Below, piece by piece: positions 1 to 6,525 of a DNA stretch of 12,149 nucleotides (within the stretch, counting starts at the first letter, position 1; each line of letters begins with the position of its first letter). The position numbers were made by a program, and so were the translations under genes. The DNA is from DATKMG01 sp035541995. Its GTDB lineage: Bacteria; Acidobacteriota; Terriglobia; Versatilivoradales; Versatilivoraceae. The notes below the pieces were generated by a model. It was not told the DNA's origin. It was given only the letters and a program-made list of their open reading frames with translations, and ran no database searches. The stretch is from contig DATKMG010000665.1 in the NCBI GenBank assembly GCA_035541995.1, positions 1 through 12,149 on the forward strand, given 5' to 3'.

Positions 1-126
1 CCCTCATCACGAGCCGGAGGTGAACGGTTTCGGGAACCAGAAGTCGTAATCTTGCCTTTGCATCTAAATCTCAAGAAGTCAATTGTCGGGTCGGTGGGTT
101 CCTCTACATTACGAAGGGAGGGGTTT

Positions 127-3100
127 ATGTTCCAAATGCAACGCTTTCCACGCATTGCCCTGGCAACATGCCTTGTTATGGCAACGTTGGCTTCCGGACG
201 GCTTTACAGCCAGGAGACCACCGGAAATATCTCAGGAACGGTGAGTGACCCCAGCGGGGCTGTCGTACCGGGCGCGACGGTCGTAGTCACAAATGTCCGC
301 ACTGCGGCCGAGCGGACGACAACTACTACATCGGCTGGAGTTTTTTTCTTTACCCGGCTGCCGGTTGGCGACTACCGGCTGAGCGTGGATACTGAGGGCT
401 TCAAAAAATATGAAGCGGCGGGTATCCACCTGGACGTGAACGACAAGTTGGATTTCCCGATTGTTCTCCAGGTCGGAAAACGGACGGAATCTGTCACGGT
501 GACAGCGGAAACCACAGGTCTGCAAACCGAAACGGGGGAGGTCTCAAGCTTGATTGGCTCAGCTCAGACCCAGGCCATGCCGCTCAATGGGCGAGTCTTC
601 AATGCGCTCATTGAGCTATCGCCTGGCGTTACGCCCCAAAATGGACGCATCGGCAGCGGCGTGGCGCTCGACAATGATACCGCTGCTACCATCAACGGGA
701 ATCAAAGCAATTCGAATTTGTGGCTGCTGGACGGACAGAATAATTTGGATGTCGGCTCCAACGCCCAGAACGTTGTCACACCCCCGCTGGAATCCCTCGA
801 AGAGGTTAAGGTCCTGCGCAACAATTTCAGCGCGGAGTTTGGACAGGTCACAGGCGGGGTCATCAACGCGGTCACCAAAATGGGCACCAAGGATTTCCAC
901 GGTTCGGCTTATGAGTTTTTGCGCAATGACAAGCTGGACGCAACAGATTTCTTTCTCAACGCCAGCGGCAGTGAGAAGAGTAAACTGCGCTTGAACGATT
1001 TTGGTTTCAGCGTGGGGGGGCCGTTCTGGATTCCGGGCAAGTACAACACGGAACGCTCCAAGGATTTCTTCTTCTTCACCAGCGAAATTCGAAGGCAAAC
1101 GCGCGGTGGTGTGGCTACGGACAATGTTCCCACTACCCGGCAGCGGCAGGGGATACTGGACCCCAACTGCACGGTCACGGCAGCGCCTTGCACGCCTCAG
1201 CCCTTTGATCCCCAGGAAGTACCCCTTACCGATGAAGCCAATGTAAATCCTGCTTCGATTGATCCCAACGCCGCGGCGATCCTCGAGCGCTATCCTCAAC
1301 CCAACGCGAGTTACGCCGACCTGGGATTCAACTTTATATCCAGTGCCAACGTGGGACTTCGAGACCACACCGAGATGGCTCGCTGGGACCATTACATCGG
1401 TGAGAAGGCGACCTTGATGGTGCGCTATATGCAGGAAGCCCCCAGTTGGGCTGGGATCAACGGGCAGTTCTGGGGTGACGACAACTTTCCTTCCGTCAAC
1501 AGCGACTGGACTTACAGCTCCAAGAATGCCGTAATCAAGCTGACCCTCACGCTCACCCCGCGTTTGGTCAACGACTTCCAATTTGGGTACACCAACAATA
1601 ATATCCGGTTCGCGACGGGGCAGACCTCCGATCCGACGCTTGCCTCGCGGGCCGGATTCACTTTCACAGAGCTTTTTCCGGAGACGAGCGGATCGTTCCC
1701 TGCGATGAATGGGGTGGAAAACTTCGGGGGCATTGCGCACCAGGCTCCCTTCTTCAACCGCGAAGACCTTTTCCAGTGGAAGGACGACCTGTCTTACACC
1801 TTTGGCACGCACAATCTGAAAGTGGGCTTCTTTGCCGGGAAGAGCCGCAAGCGCGAACCCGCCAACGGCGGCGGGGACTATACAGCCGGGACCTTCGACT
1901 CAATTAACAGTTACCGCGACTTGCTCTTGGGCAACCTTGCGGTCTATACGGAAGAGCAGACCCTGAACGAGGTGGGCGACCGCTGGCGCGACGTATCTCT
2001 CTATGCTCAAGACACCTGGAAAGTGCGGCCTAATTTCACCCTGGACTATGGCCTGCGCTGGCAATTCTTAGGGCAGGTCTTCGGGGTTAACAACAATATC
2101 GCCAACTTCTGGCCCAGCCGCTATGATCCTTCCCGCTGCTCGGTGGGGGCCTTCAACGCAGACGGGCTGGTCGATCCCACGAGGTGCGACACGTTGAACG
2201 GCATCGTCACGCCGAATTCACCCAACGTGGGCAATCGATCCCTGGTCGAGAACCACTTCAATGATTGGGAGCCACGATTAGGGTTCGCCTGGTCGCTAGG
2301 GGCAAACCGGAAGTCCGTGATCCGTGGGGGCGGGGGCTTGTTCCACGGCCGGGATGCGATCTCCCAGACCAGTGCCCTGGGTCAGCCGCCACCCAACGAT
2401 CGCACGGCGGTCTTGAACGGCATCACCATTGCTGATCTGGTACCCGGACGTCTCTCTCCCTTCAATCCTGACCTGCCGCAACCGCCACTGCTTCTGGGAG
2501 CGCTGGATCCCGTGTACAACAATCCTCTGAGTTACCAATACAGCCTGGGAATCCAGCACGAGATCTTCCGGAACACTATTTTTGAGATCAACTACGTGGG
2601 GAGCCATCAAATCCACCAGGGCCGGAACCGGGATATCAATCAAGTCCCTCCTCAATTCCAGCGAGCGGTTTATGACGGGACGCTCAACCCGGACCTGGTA
2701 CGCCCTTACCTTGGCTTCGGTAACATTATCGTGAATGAACGCGCCGGCAGTTCGCGATACAACTCTTTGCAGGTTTTCCTGAACCAACGCATGAGCCACG
2801 GCTTCCAATTCCAGGTGGCTTACACATACAGTCACAGCATTTCCGACACAATCAATCAGGACACTGAAGGTAAAGCAAGTCCTATCCAAGACGCTTTCCA
2901 CGCCTATCTCGAGCGGGCCTGGAGCCCCCAGGACCAGCCTCAGGCTCTGATATTCAACTACATCTGGGAGATGCCGTTTTTCAAAAACTCTCCGGGTTTG
3001 AAAAAGTCCCTGCTGGGTGGATGGCAATTGTCAGGCATTACGACTTTCCGATCGGGTCTTCCGATCGATGTTTGCATTGATCACCCAGTGGATGGCACTT

Positions 3101-3528
3101 TGCTAGACCACTGCCAGCGACCCAACGTGGTCGGGCCCGTGAATTTGAGCAGCGGCCAGCGCACGCTGAGCCGTTACTTTAATACCGACGCTTTTGTCCT
3201 TCAGGAACCGGGGACCTTTGGGAATGCGGCGCGCAACCTCGTCCGTGGTCCCGGCATTAACAACTGGGATTTTTCCATCTTCAAGAACATTGACATCCCC
3301 TGGTTCGGGAAGCGTTCCGGATGGGCAACCAGCGAGTCGGCCACGATCCAGTTCCGGGCGGAGTTCTTTAACGGCTGGAATCACACCCAGTTCAGTTCGG
3401 TAGACAATACGTTCATTCCGCTTGCCGATCAGGCAGGGTCCAAGGCGGATCCCAATTCTTCCTTTGGAGTTGTAAATGGGTCATGGCCTGCGCGCGAGAT
3501 TCAATTTGGATTGAGGTTAATCTTCTAA
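127..3528 (+). CDS. TonB-dependent receptor, Oar-like, with N-terminal carboxypeptidase-regulatory-like domain
   Basis: Outer-membrane active-transport receptor of 1133 residues. The start is ATG 127, behind a good ribosome site (GAAGGGAGGGG, about 113-122); the frame is open further upstream to a TTG at 52, but that start has no such site and would bury the signal peptide. Residues 1-28 form a Sec signal peptide ending near LYS/QE. Residues about 33-115 are a carboxypeptidase-regulatory-like beta-sandwich (TGNISGTVSDPSGAVVPGA). The plug follows at about 130-255, with the hallmark PLNGRVFNALIELSPGV and the end motif GGVINAVTKMGT. The rest is a long beta-barrel closing with FGLRLIF, a typical Phe-terminal outer-membrane signature. 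Family knowledge: such receptors are greatly expanded in Acidobacteriota and usually take up glycans, peptides or other large ligands. The ligand cannot be read from the sequence. No frameshift was seen. A clear TonB box was not identified. Confidence 0.93.
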   Translation: MFQMQRFPRIALATCLVMATLASGRLYSQETTGNISGTVSDPSGAVVPGATVVVTNVRTAAERTTTTTSAGVFFFTRLPVGDYRLSVDTEGFKKYEAAGIHLDVNDKLDFPIVLQVGKRTESVTVTAETTGLQTETGEVSSLIGSAQTQAMPLNGRVFNALIELSPGVTPQNGRIGSGVALDNDTAATINGNQSNSNLWLLDGQNNLDVGSNAQNVVTPPLESLEEVKVLRNNFSAEFGQVTGGVINAVTKMGTKDFHGSAYEFLRNDKLDATDFFLNASGSEKSKLRLNDFGFSVGGPFWIPGKYNTERSKDFFFFTSEIRRQTRGGVATDNVPTTRQRQGILDPNCTVTAAPCTPQPFDPQEVPLTDEANVNPASIDPNAAAILERYPQPNASYADLGFNFISSANVGLRDHTEMARWDHYIGEKATLMVRYMQEAPSWAGINGQFWGDDNFPSVNSDWTYSSKNAVIKLTLTLTPRLVNDFQFGYTNNNIRFATGQTSDPTLASRAGFTFTELFPETSGSFPAMNGVENFGGIAHQAPFFNREDLFQWKDDLSYTFGTHNLKVGFFAGKSRKREPANGGGDYTAGTFDSINSYRDLLLGNLAVYTEEQTLNEVGDRWRDVSLYAQDTWKVRPNFTLDYGLRWQFLGQVFGVNNNIANFWPSRYDPSRCSVGAFNADGLVDPTRCDTLNGIVTPNSPNVGNRSLVENHFNDWEPRLGFAWSLGANRKSVIRGGGGLFHGRDAISQTSALGQPPPNDRTAVLNGITIADLVPGRLSPFNPDLPQPPLLLGALDPVYNNPLSYQYSLGIQHEIFRNTIFEINYVGSHQIHQGRNRDINQVPPQFQRAVYDGTLNPDLVRPYLGFGNIIVNERAGSSRYNSLQVFLNQRMSHGFQFQVAYTYSHSISDTINQDTEGKASPIQDAFHAYLERAWSPQDQPQALIFNYIWEMPFFKNSPGLKKSLLGGWQLSGITTFRSGLPIDVCIDHPVDGTLLDHCQRPNVVGPVNLSSGQRTLSRYFNTDAFVLQEPGTFGNAARNLVRGPGINNWDFSIFKNIDIPWFGKRSGWATSESATIQFRAEFFNGWNHTQFSSVDNTFIPLADQAGSKADPNSSFGVVNGSWPAREIQFGLRLIF

Positions 3529-3540
3529 GGCCATAGGGTA

Positions 3541-3610
3541 GCAGCGGCGTCCTGCCGCTGCCTAGAATTTGGACATTTTCATAGAAGCGCAGCGGCACGA
3601 AGCCGCTGCG
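3541..3610. repeat. Twin GC hairpins with identical arms
   Basis: Two hairpins share the same 8-bp arms, GCAGCGGC and GCCGCTGC. The first is 3541-3561 with loop GTCCT. The second is 3589-3609 with loop ACGAA, extended to 9 bp by C3588-G3610. They lie 13 bp after the receptor stop codon. Neither is followed by a T-run, so a classical intrinsic terminator is not shown, but they could stop transcription or protect the mRNA 3' end. The string TCCTGCCGCT of the first hairpin recurs at 3959-3968 and 4028-4037, so these look like members of a dispersed repeat family. Confidence 0.75.
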
Positions 3611-3644
3611 TCCTCTGAGAGTCCTGTAAGGGCGACAGAAATTA

Positions 3645-3690
3645 GCCCAGGGCCGCGCGAGGAGCAGGAGCCCCGCGCGCCGCCCTGGGT
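3645..3690. repeat. CCCAGGGC/GCCCTGGG hairpin, copy 1
   Basis: CCCAGGGC (3646-3653) pairs with GCCCTGGG (3682-3689). The stem continues inward with CGCGCG on both sides (3654-3659 and 3674-3679) after a two-base bulge. No gene covers it. A second hairpin with the same outer arms lies at 3939-3982, which suggests a repeat family and not chance. Family knowledge: GC-rich intergenic palindromes with CCCAGGG/CCCTGGG ends occur in Planctomycetota and Acidobacteriota genomes. Its role is unknown. Confidence 0.65.
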
Positions 3691-3711
3691 CATCGTTTCA
3701 ACACAATACCT

Positions 3712-3757
3712 CCTCTCCCCCCGAATCGCCACAAGAGTGGCGATTCGGGGGGAGAGG
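3712..3757. repeat. Perfect 21-bp inverted repeat with 4-nt loop
   Basis: The left arm 3712-3732 (begins CCTCTCCCCCCGAATC, ends GCCAC) is the exact reverse complement of the right arm 3737-3757. The loop is AAGA (3733-3736). Pairing stops at 3711/3758. Such an uninterrupted stem with a tetraloop is far beyond chance and would form a very stable hairpin in RNA or a cruciform in DNA. It lies in non-coding DNA, about 185 bp after the receptor stop. No T-run follows it, so a terminator role is possible but not shown. Its right arm is shared with the larger palindrome at 3747-3888. Confidence 0.85.
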
Positions 3758-3888
3758 CAGGGAGAGGGGGGCTGTTCGTTGCCGATTTCCGAATCTCACG
3801 TTTCGTCCTTGATTCAATGTTTGTCGGCACGAAGCGTGAGTTTTGCGAATCGGAAGCTTTCCGCCCCCTCACCCCTGCCCTCTCCCCC
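3747..3888. repeat. Large imperfect palindrome (MITE-like), about 60-nt arms
   Basis: The purine-rich arm 3747-3772 (GGGGGGAGAGGCAGGG...) matches the reverse complement of 3863-3888 (...CCCCTGCCCTCTCCCCC) with a few bulges. Inside it, CCGATT (3782-3787) and CTCACG (3795-3800) face AATCGG and CGTGAG (3835-3840) at equal spacing. TTCGT is also mirrored next to CTCACG. The whole forms a 142-nt imperfect stem-loop with its apex near 3809-3826. It overlaps the perfect hairpins on each side, so alternative folds compete. No coding signal was recognised. A non-autonomous repeat or mobile palindrome is the simplest inference. Confidence 0.6.
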
Positions 3889-3918
3889 ACCACCGAAAAC
3901 GTGTTGGGGGAGAGGGCA
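3876..3918. repeat. 17/18-bp inverted repeat (CCCTCTCCC type)
   Basis: The left arm 3876-3893 (TGCCCTCTCCCCCACCAC) pairs with 3901-3918, 17 of 18 positions, around a 7-nt loop CGAAAAC. The arm sits just after CCCCCTCACCCC, giving the general form of the widespread CCCTCACCC-n-GCCCTCTCCC intergenic repeats seen in many environmental genomes. It overlaps the right arm of the large palindrome. Confidence 0.75.
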
Positions 3919-3938
3919 GAAATTAATTGGAACGCCGA

Positions 3939-3982
3939 CCCAGGGCGGCCGCAGCGTCTCCTGCCGCTGGCGGCGCCCTGGG
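3939..3982. repeat. CCCAGGGCG/CGCCCTGGG hairpin, copy 2
   Basis: CCCAGGGCG (3939-3947) is the exact reverse complement of 3974-3982. Inside it, CAGCG and CGCTG add a second short stem, with TCCTGCCGCT (3959-3968) shared with the first twin hairpin. It is the second copy of the hairpin at 3645-3690. A short GCCCC-GCT-GGGGC hairpin follows at about 3995-4007. These sit in the 621-bp stretch between the receptor and the TPR gene, which otherwise shows no gene. Confidence 0.65.
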
Positions 3983-4036
3983 CTACTCTCGGACGCCCCG
4001 CTGGGGCTCTATAAGGAAAAATCGGCCTCCTGCCGC

Positions 4037-4075
4037 TTGACAAATGCTCAATCTCCAGGGGGACGTTACTATAAG
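4037..4075 (+). promoter_or_regulatory. Weak promoter candidate for the TPR gene
   Basis: TTGACA (4037-4042) matches the -35 consensus exactly, and TATAAG (4070-4075, within ACTATAAGG) resembles a -10 box. The spacer is 27 nt, too long for a standard sigma-70 promoter, so the two boxes may not work together. The TATAAG box could act with an unrecognised -35. It lies about 75 bp before the TPR start codon, a sensible place for a promoter after the hairpin cluster. Confidence 0.22.
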
Positions 4076-4149
4076 GGGCGTTCCTGCTTTCTTTTTGTTA
4101 TGGTACGTGACGTGTACCCCAGAGAAACTCAAACGCCCTGGCCTTAATT

Positions 4150-6429
4150 ATGAAAGTGCCCAAGGGAAGTAAGGTCCGCCTGGCGACGCGGCTCTCAGGG
4201 GTAGTGCTGGTTCTTCTTGCCGGCCTGTCTGGCCTCATTCTCGCGCAAGCACGTCTGCAGGACTCCTATGAAGCCGCGCAAGCACTCTTCCAGCGCGGTG
4301 AGGACGACAAAGCGCGAACCGAATTCGCGAAACTCTTGGTCGAGACCTACCAGGCCCACGCCACCCTCCTCCAAAAACGAGGTCTGTGGCTCCCGGTGAA
4401 AGGCGACCTGGAAGCTGCTCTGGCCTTGCAGCCTAACTCGGATCAGCTTCGCTACAATCTAGGCTATGTTTATTTCCGCCTGAAGGATTATCCTCATACC
4501 ATCCAAATTCTAGAACCCCTCAAGCAGGCGAAAGCTGAAACTCCCCAGGTCTTGGGACTGAGGGGTCGCGCCTACTTGTCCCTGGGGAAGCTCGACGAGG
4601 CGCAGAAGGCGCTGGCCGCAGCACTCGAGGAAGCGCCCGACGATGTTCTTACAGCCTATACCCTGGCCTTAGTGACTCTAAAGAAGCAGGGCCGCGAAGG
4701 GGCCGCCGAGACATTCGCCAGATTGACCAAGCAACAAGGCACGTCAGCAGGATTCCACATGATTGTAGGTCAAGCCTATCTTGATGGCGGCTACTATAGC
4801 GACGCGGAGCAAGAAATACGTCAAGCCCTTCAATTGAAGCCTAACACCCGGTTTGCGAGATACTTCCTGGCGCTCGCCTTGCTCCGTGAGCGAGAGGGCG
4901 CCGCCCTGGAGGAAGCACACAATCTCCTGGCCAAGGAACGGAAGTTGTTCCCCAAGGAATTTGCCGCCACCTATCTGTCCGGCCTGCTTTCAGAGTTGGA
5001 ACGACAGTGGGGACCGGCAGCCGAGGCGTTCCGGTTGGCCGCAAAGCTTTCCCCCGAAGAGCCCGACGTTTTTTTCCACCTGGGGAATACCGAACTCAAG
5101 CTGGGTAGAGCCCAGGAAGCTGTCAAGGCCTTGCGCCAAGCGCTTGCCCTTTCGGCAAGTGGGAATCAAACCCGATTTCAGCCTCAGCGAGCGCATTATC
5201 TGCTGAGTCAGGCTTATCGGGCTCTAGGCGATCTTAAGACCAGTGCGGAGGAGGCAGAGTTGGCTGGACGGATGAGCACTGATATGGCACAGCAAGAACG
5301 GGAGCGCGGCATGGCCTCCGGCCTGCGAACCCTTCTTGAGAACCTGTCAGAAGCCGGCCAGAGTATCAACTGGCTGGAACTCGATCGCCCCGCGCAGCTC
5401 ACCTCGCAAGAGCAGGCGCTACTTGCCGTTTATGGACAAATCCTGGCGAACGCCAACAATTGTATGGGACTGATCGCGGTGCGTCAGCAGAAGTTTTCCG
5501 AGGCCGCGCAATACTTTGCTCGAGTGCGCGACCTTCAACCGGACTTCCTCGACATCGACCACAATCTCGGCATTGCCCTGTTTCAAGCGGAACAGTACCC
5601 TCAAGCCCTCCAGGCCCTGGAGCGGGCAGCGGCTCAAAAACCTGCGGACCTCATCGCCAAAAAGTATTTAGGCCTCGCCCACTGTCAGGAGAAAGAATAC
5701 ATTCGCTGCGCAAAGGAACTCGAAGCGGTCCGAACCTCGCATCCTGATGATGCCCAAGTTCTGCTGGCGCTGGGGACAGCACTGGCCCGGACCAACCGCC
5801 CCAACGCCGCACAGCGGGTGTTTGCTGATTTGTTGAAGTACCACCCCGATTCAGCACCCTTGCATGTTCTGTGGGGTCAAGCTTACGCCGATCAAAATCA
5901 ACCTAAAGAAGCAGTCCGCGAGTTGGAACGCGCCCTGGAACTCGATCCCAAGGTTGCTTCGGCCCATTTCTATCTGGGCATGTTGCATTTGAAGAAGGGT
6001 GAACTGGAGGAGGCGGAACAGGAGTTTCGCGGTGAACTCACTTCTCACCCCGGCGATGTACGTGCCCAATATCATTTGGCTTTTGTCCTACTAGCCGAGC
6101 AGCAGGCCGAAGAAGCCATCCCTCTATTGCACGAAATAATTCGCGAGAACCCCAACTATGCGGAAGCGCACTACAGCCTTGGCAAGGTTTTTCTTCAACA
6201 GGGGAAGGTTGCAGAAGCCATCGACCATTTGGAAATTTCGGTACGGCTCAGCCCTGACAAGGACTACTTCCACTACCAGCTCGCACGTGCTTACCAACGC
6301 GCAGGGCGGAAAGAGGAAGCCCAGCGGGAGTTTCAAGCAGCACAGAACTATAAGGATCAACAGCGGACCTCCACCCAGCAGGGCAGAGGTCCGGCAACAC
6401 CGAGCCCCGATGAATCACCCTCACCGTAG
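4150..6429 (+). CDS. Secreted tetratricopeptide-repeat (TPR) protein
   Basis: Protein of 759 residues. Residues 1-34 form a Sec signal peptide (basic n-region, hydrophobic LSGVVLVLLAGLSGLILAQA, cleavage likely after AQA). Most of the remainder, to about residue 735, is TPR helical hairpins, roughly a dozen or more. Clear ones carry the family pattern of small residues and A-EAI/L-x8-P, for example GRAYLSLGKLDEAQKAL, GNTELKLGRAQEAVKAL, GMLHLKKGELEEAEQEF and GKVFLQQGKVAEAIDHL. A Ser/Pro-rich tail (about 737-759) ends the chain. TPR arrays are protein-binding scaffolds. Here it would act in the periplasm or cell envelope, perhaps holding partners of the neighbouring receptor or CRTAC1-like protein, which is inference. 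Start ATG 4150 gives the proper signal peptide, although no strong ribosome site precedes it. The next gene starts 96 bp downstream on the same strand. No enzymatic domain was seen. Confidence 0.88.
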   Translation: MKVPKGSKVRLATRLSGVVLVLLAGLSGLILAQARLQDSYEAAQALFQRGEDDKARTEFAKLLVETYQAHATLLQKRGLWLPVKGDLEAALALQPNSDQLRYNLGYVYFRLKDYPHTIQILEPLKQAKAETPQVLGLRGRAYLSLGKLDEAQKALAAALEEAPDDVLTAYTLALVTLKKQGREGAAETFARLTKQQGTSAGFHMIVGQAYLDGGYYSDAEQEIRQALQLKPNTRFARYFLALALLREREGAALEEAHNLLAKERKLFPKEFAATYLSGLLSELERQWGPAAEAFRLAAKLSPEEPDVFFHLGNTELKLGRAQEAVKALRQALALSASGNQTRFQPQRAHYLLSQAYRALGDLKTSAEEAELAGRMSTDMAQQERERGMASGLRTLLENLSEAGQSINWLELDRPAQLTSQEQALLAVYGQILANANNCMGLIAVRQQKFSEAAQYFARVRDLQPDFLDIDHNLGIALFQAEQYPQALQALERAAAQKPADLIAKKYLGLAHCQEKEYIRCAKELEAVRTSHPDDAQVLLALGTALARTNRPNAAQRVFADLLKYHPDSAPLHVLWGQAYADQNQPKEAVRELERALELDPKVASAHFYLGMLHLKKGELEEAEQEFRGELTSHPGDVRAQYHLAFVLLAEQQAEEAIPLLHEIIRENPNYAEAHYSLGKVFLQQGKVAEAIDHLEISVRLSPDKDYFHYQLARAYQRAGRKEEAQREFQAAQNYKDQQRTSTQQGRGPATPSPDESPSP

Positions 6430-6448
6430 GGTTTCTGTCTGCAAGGAT

Positions 6449-6520
6449 AGCCAATCCTGGCCGGAGCCTGACTGGGTCAAGCAACCTGGCAGACGCTGGC
6501 CAAGGTTCACGAGGATTGCT
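6449..6520 (+). promoter_or_regulatory. Possible stem occluding the CRTAC1 ribosome site
   Basis: AGCCAATCCT (6449-6458) can pair with AGGATTGCT (6512-6520) with one bulge. GGCC at 6459-6462 and 6498-6501 can add an inner stem. The right arm covers most of GAGG (6511-6514), one candidate ribosome site for the next gene. The stem is interrupted, so this is only a possible translational control element. Confidence 0.2.
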
Positions 6521-6525
6521 AGGAG

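Noticed and set aside
2..49. Possible C-terminal tail of an upstream gene (ends NGFGNQKS, TAA at 47-49)
   Set aside because: Only 15 open codons are visible, and the other plus-strand frame is open here too, so chance cannot be excluded.
52..126. TTG-started extension of the receptor
   Set aside because: It has no ribosome site and would place 25 non-signal residues before a clean signal peptide that starts at ATG 127.
616..1812. Long minus-strand open frame of 398 codons under the receptor
   Set aside because: It is antisense to a clear TonB-receptor gene and reads as a mirror of its codon bias, with no domain.
2296..3027. Minus-strand open frame of 243 codons under the receptor barrel
   Set aside because: It is antisense to strongly conserved receptor sequence and has no recognisable motif.
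3569..4147. Open frame of 192 codons in the hairpin region
   Set aside because: It runs straight through the palindromes, has low-complexity composition and no recognisable domain, and the reverse strand gives a similar frame, as expected for GC-rich inverted repeats.
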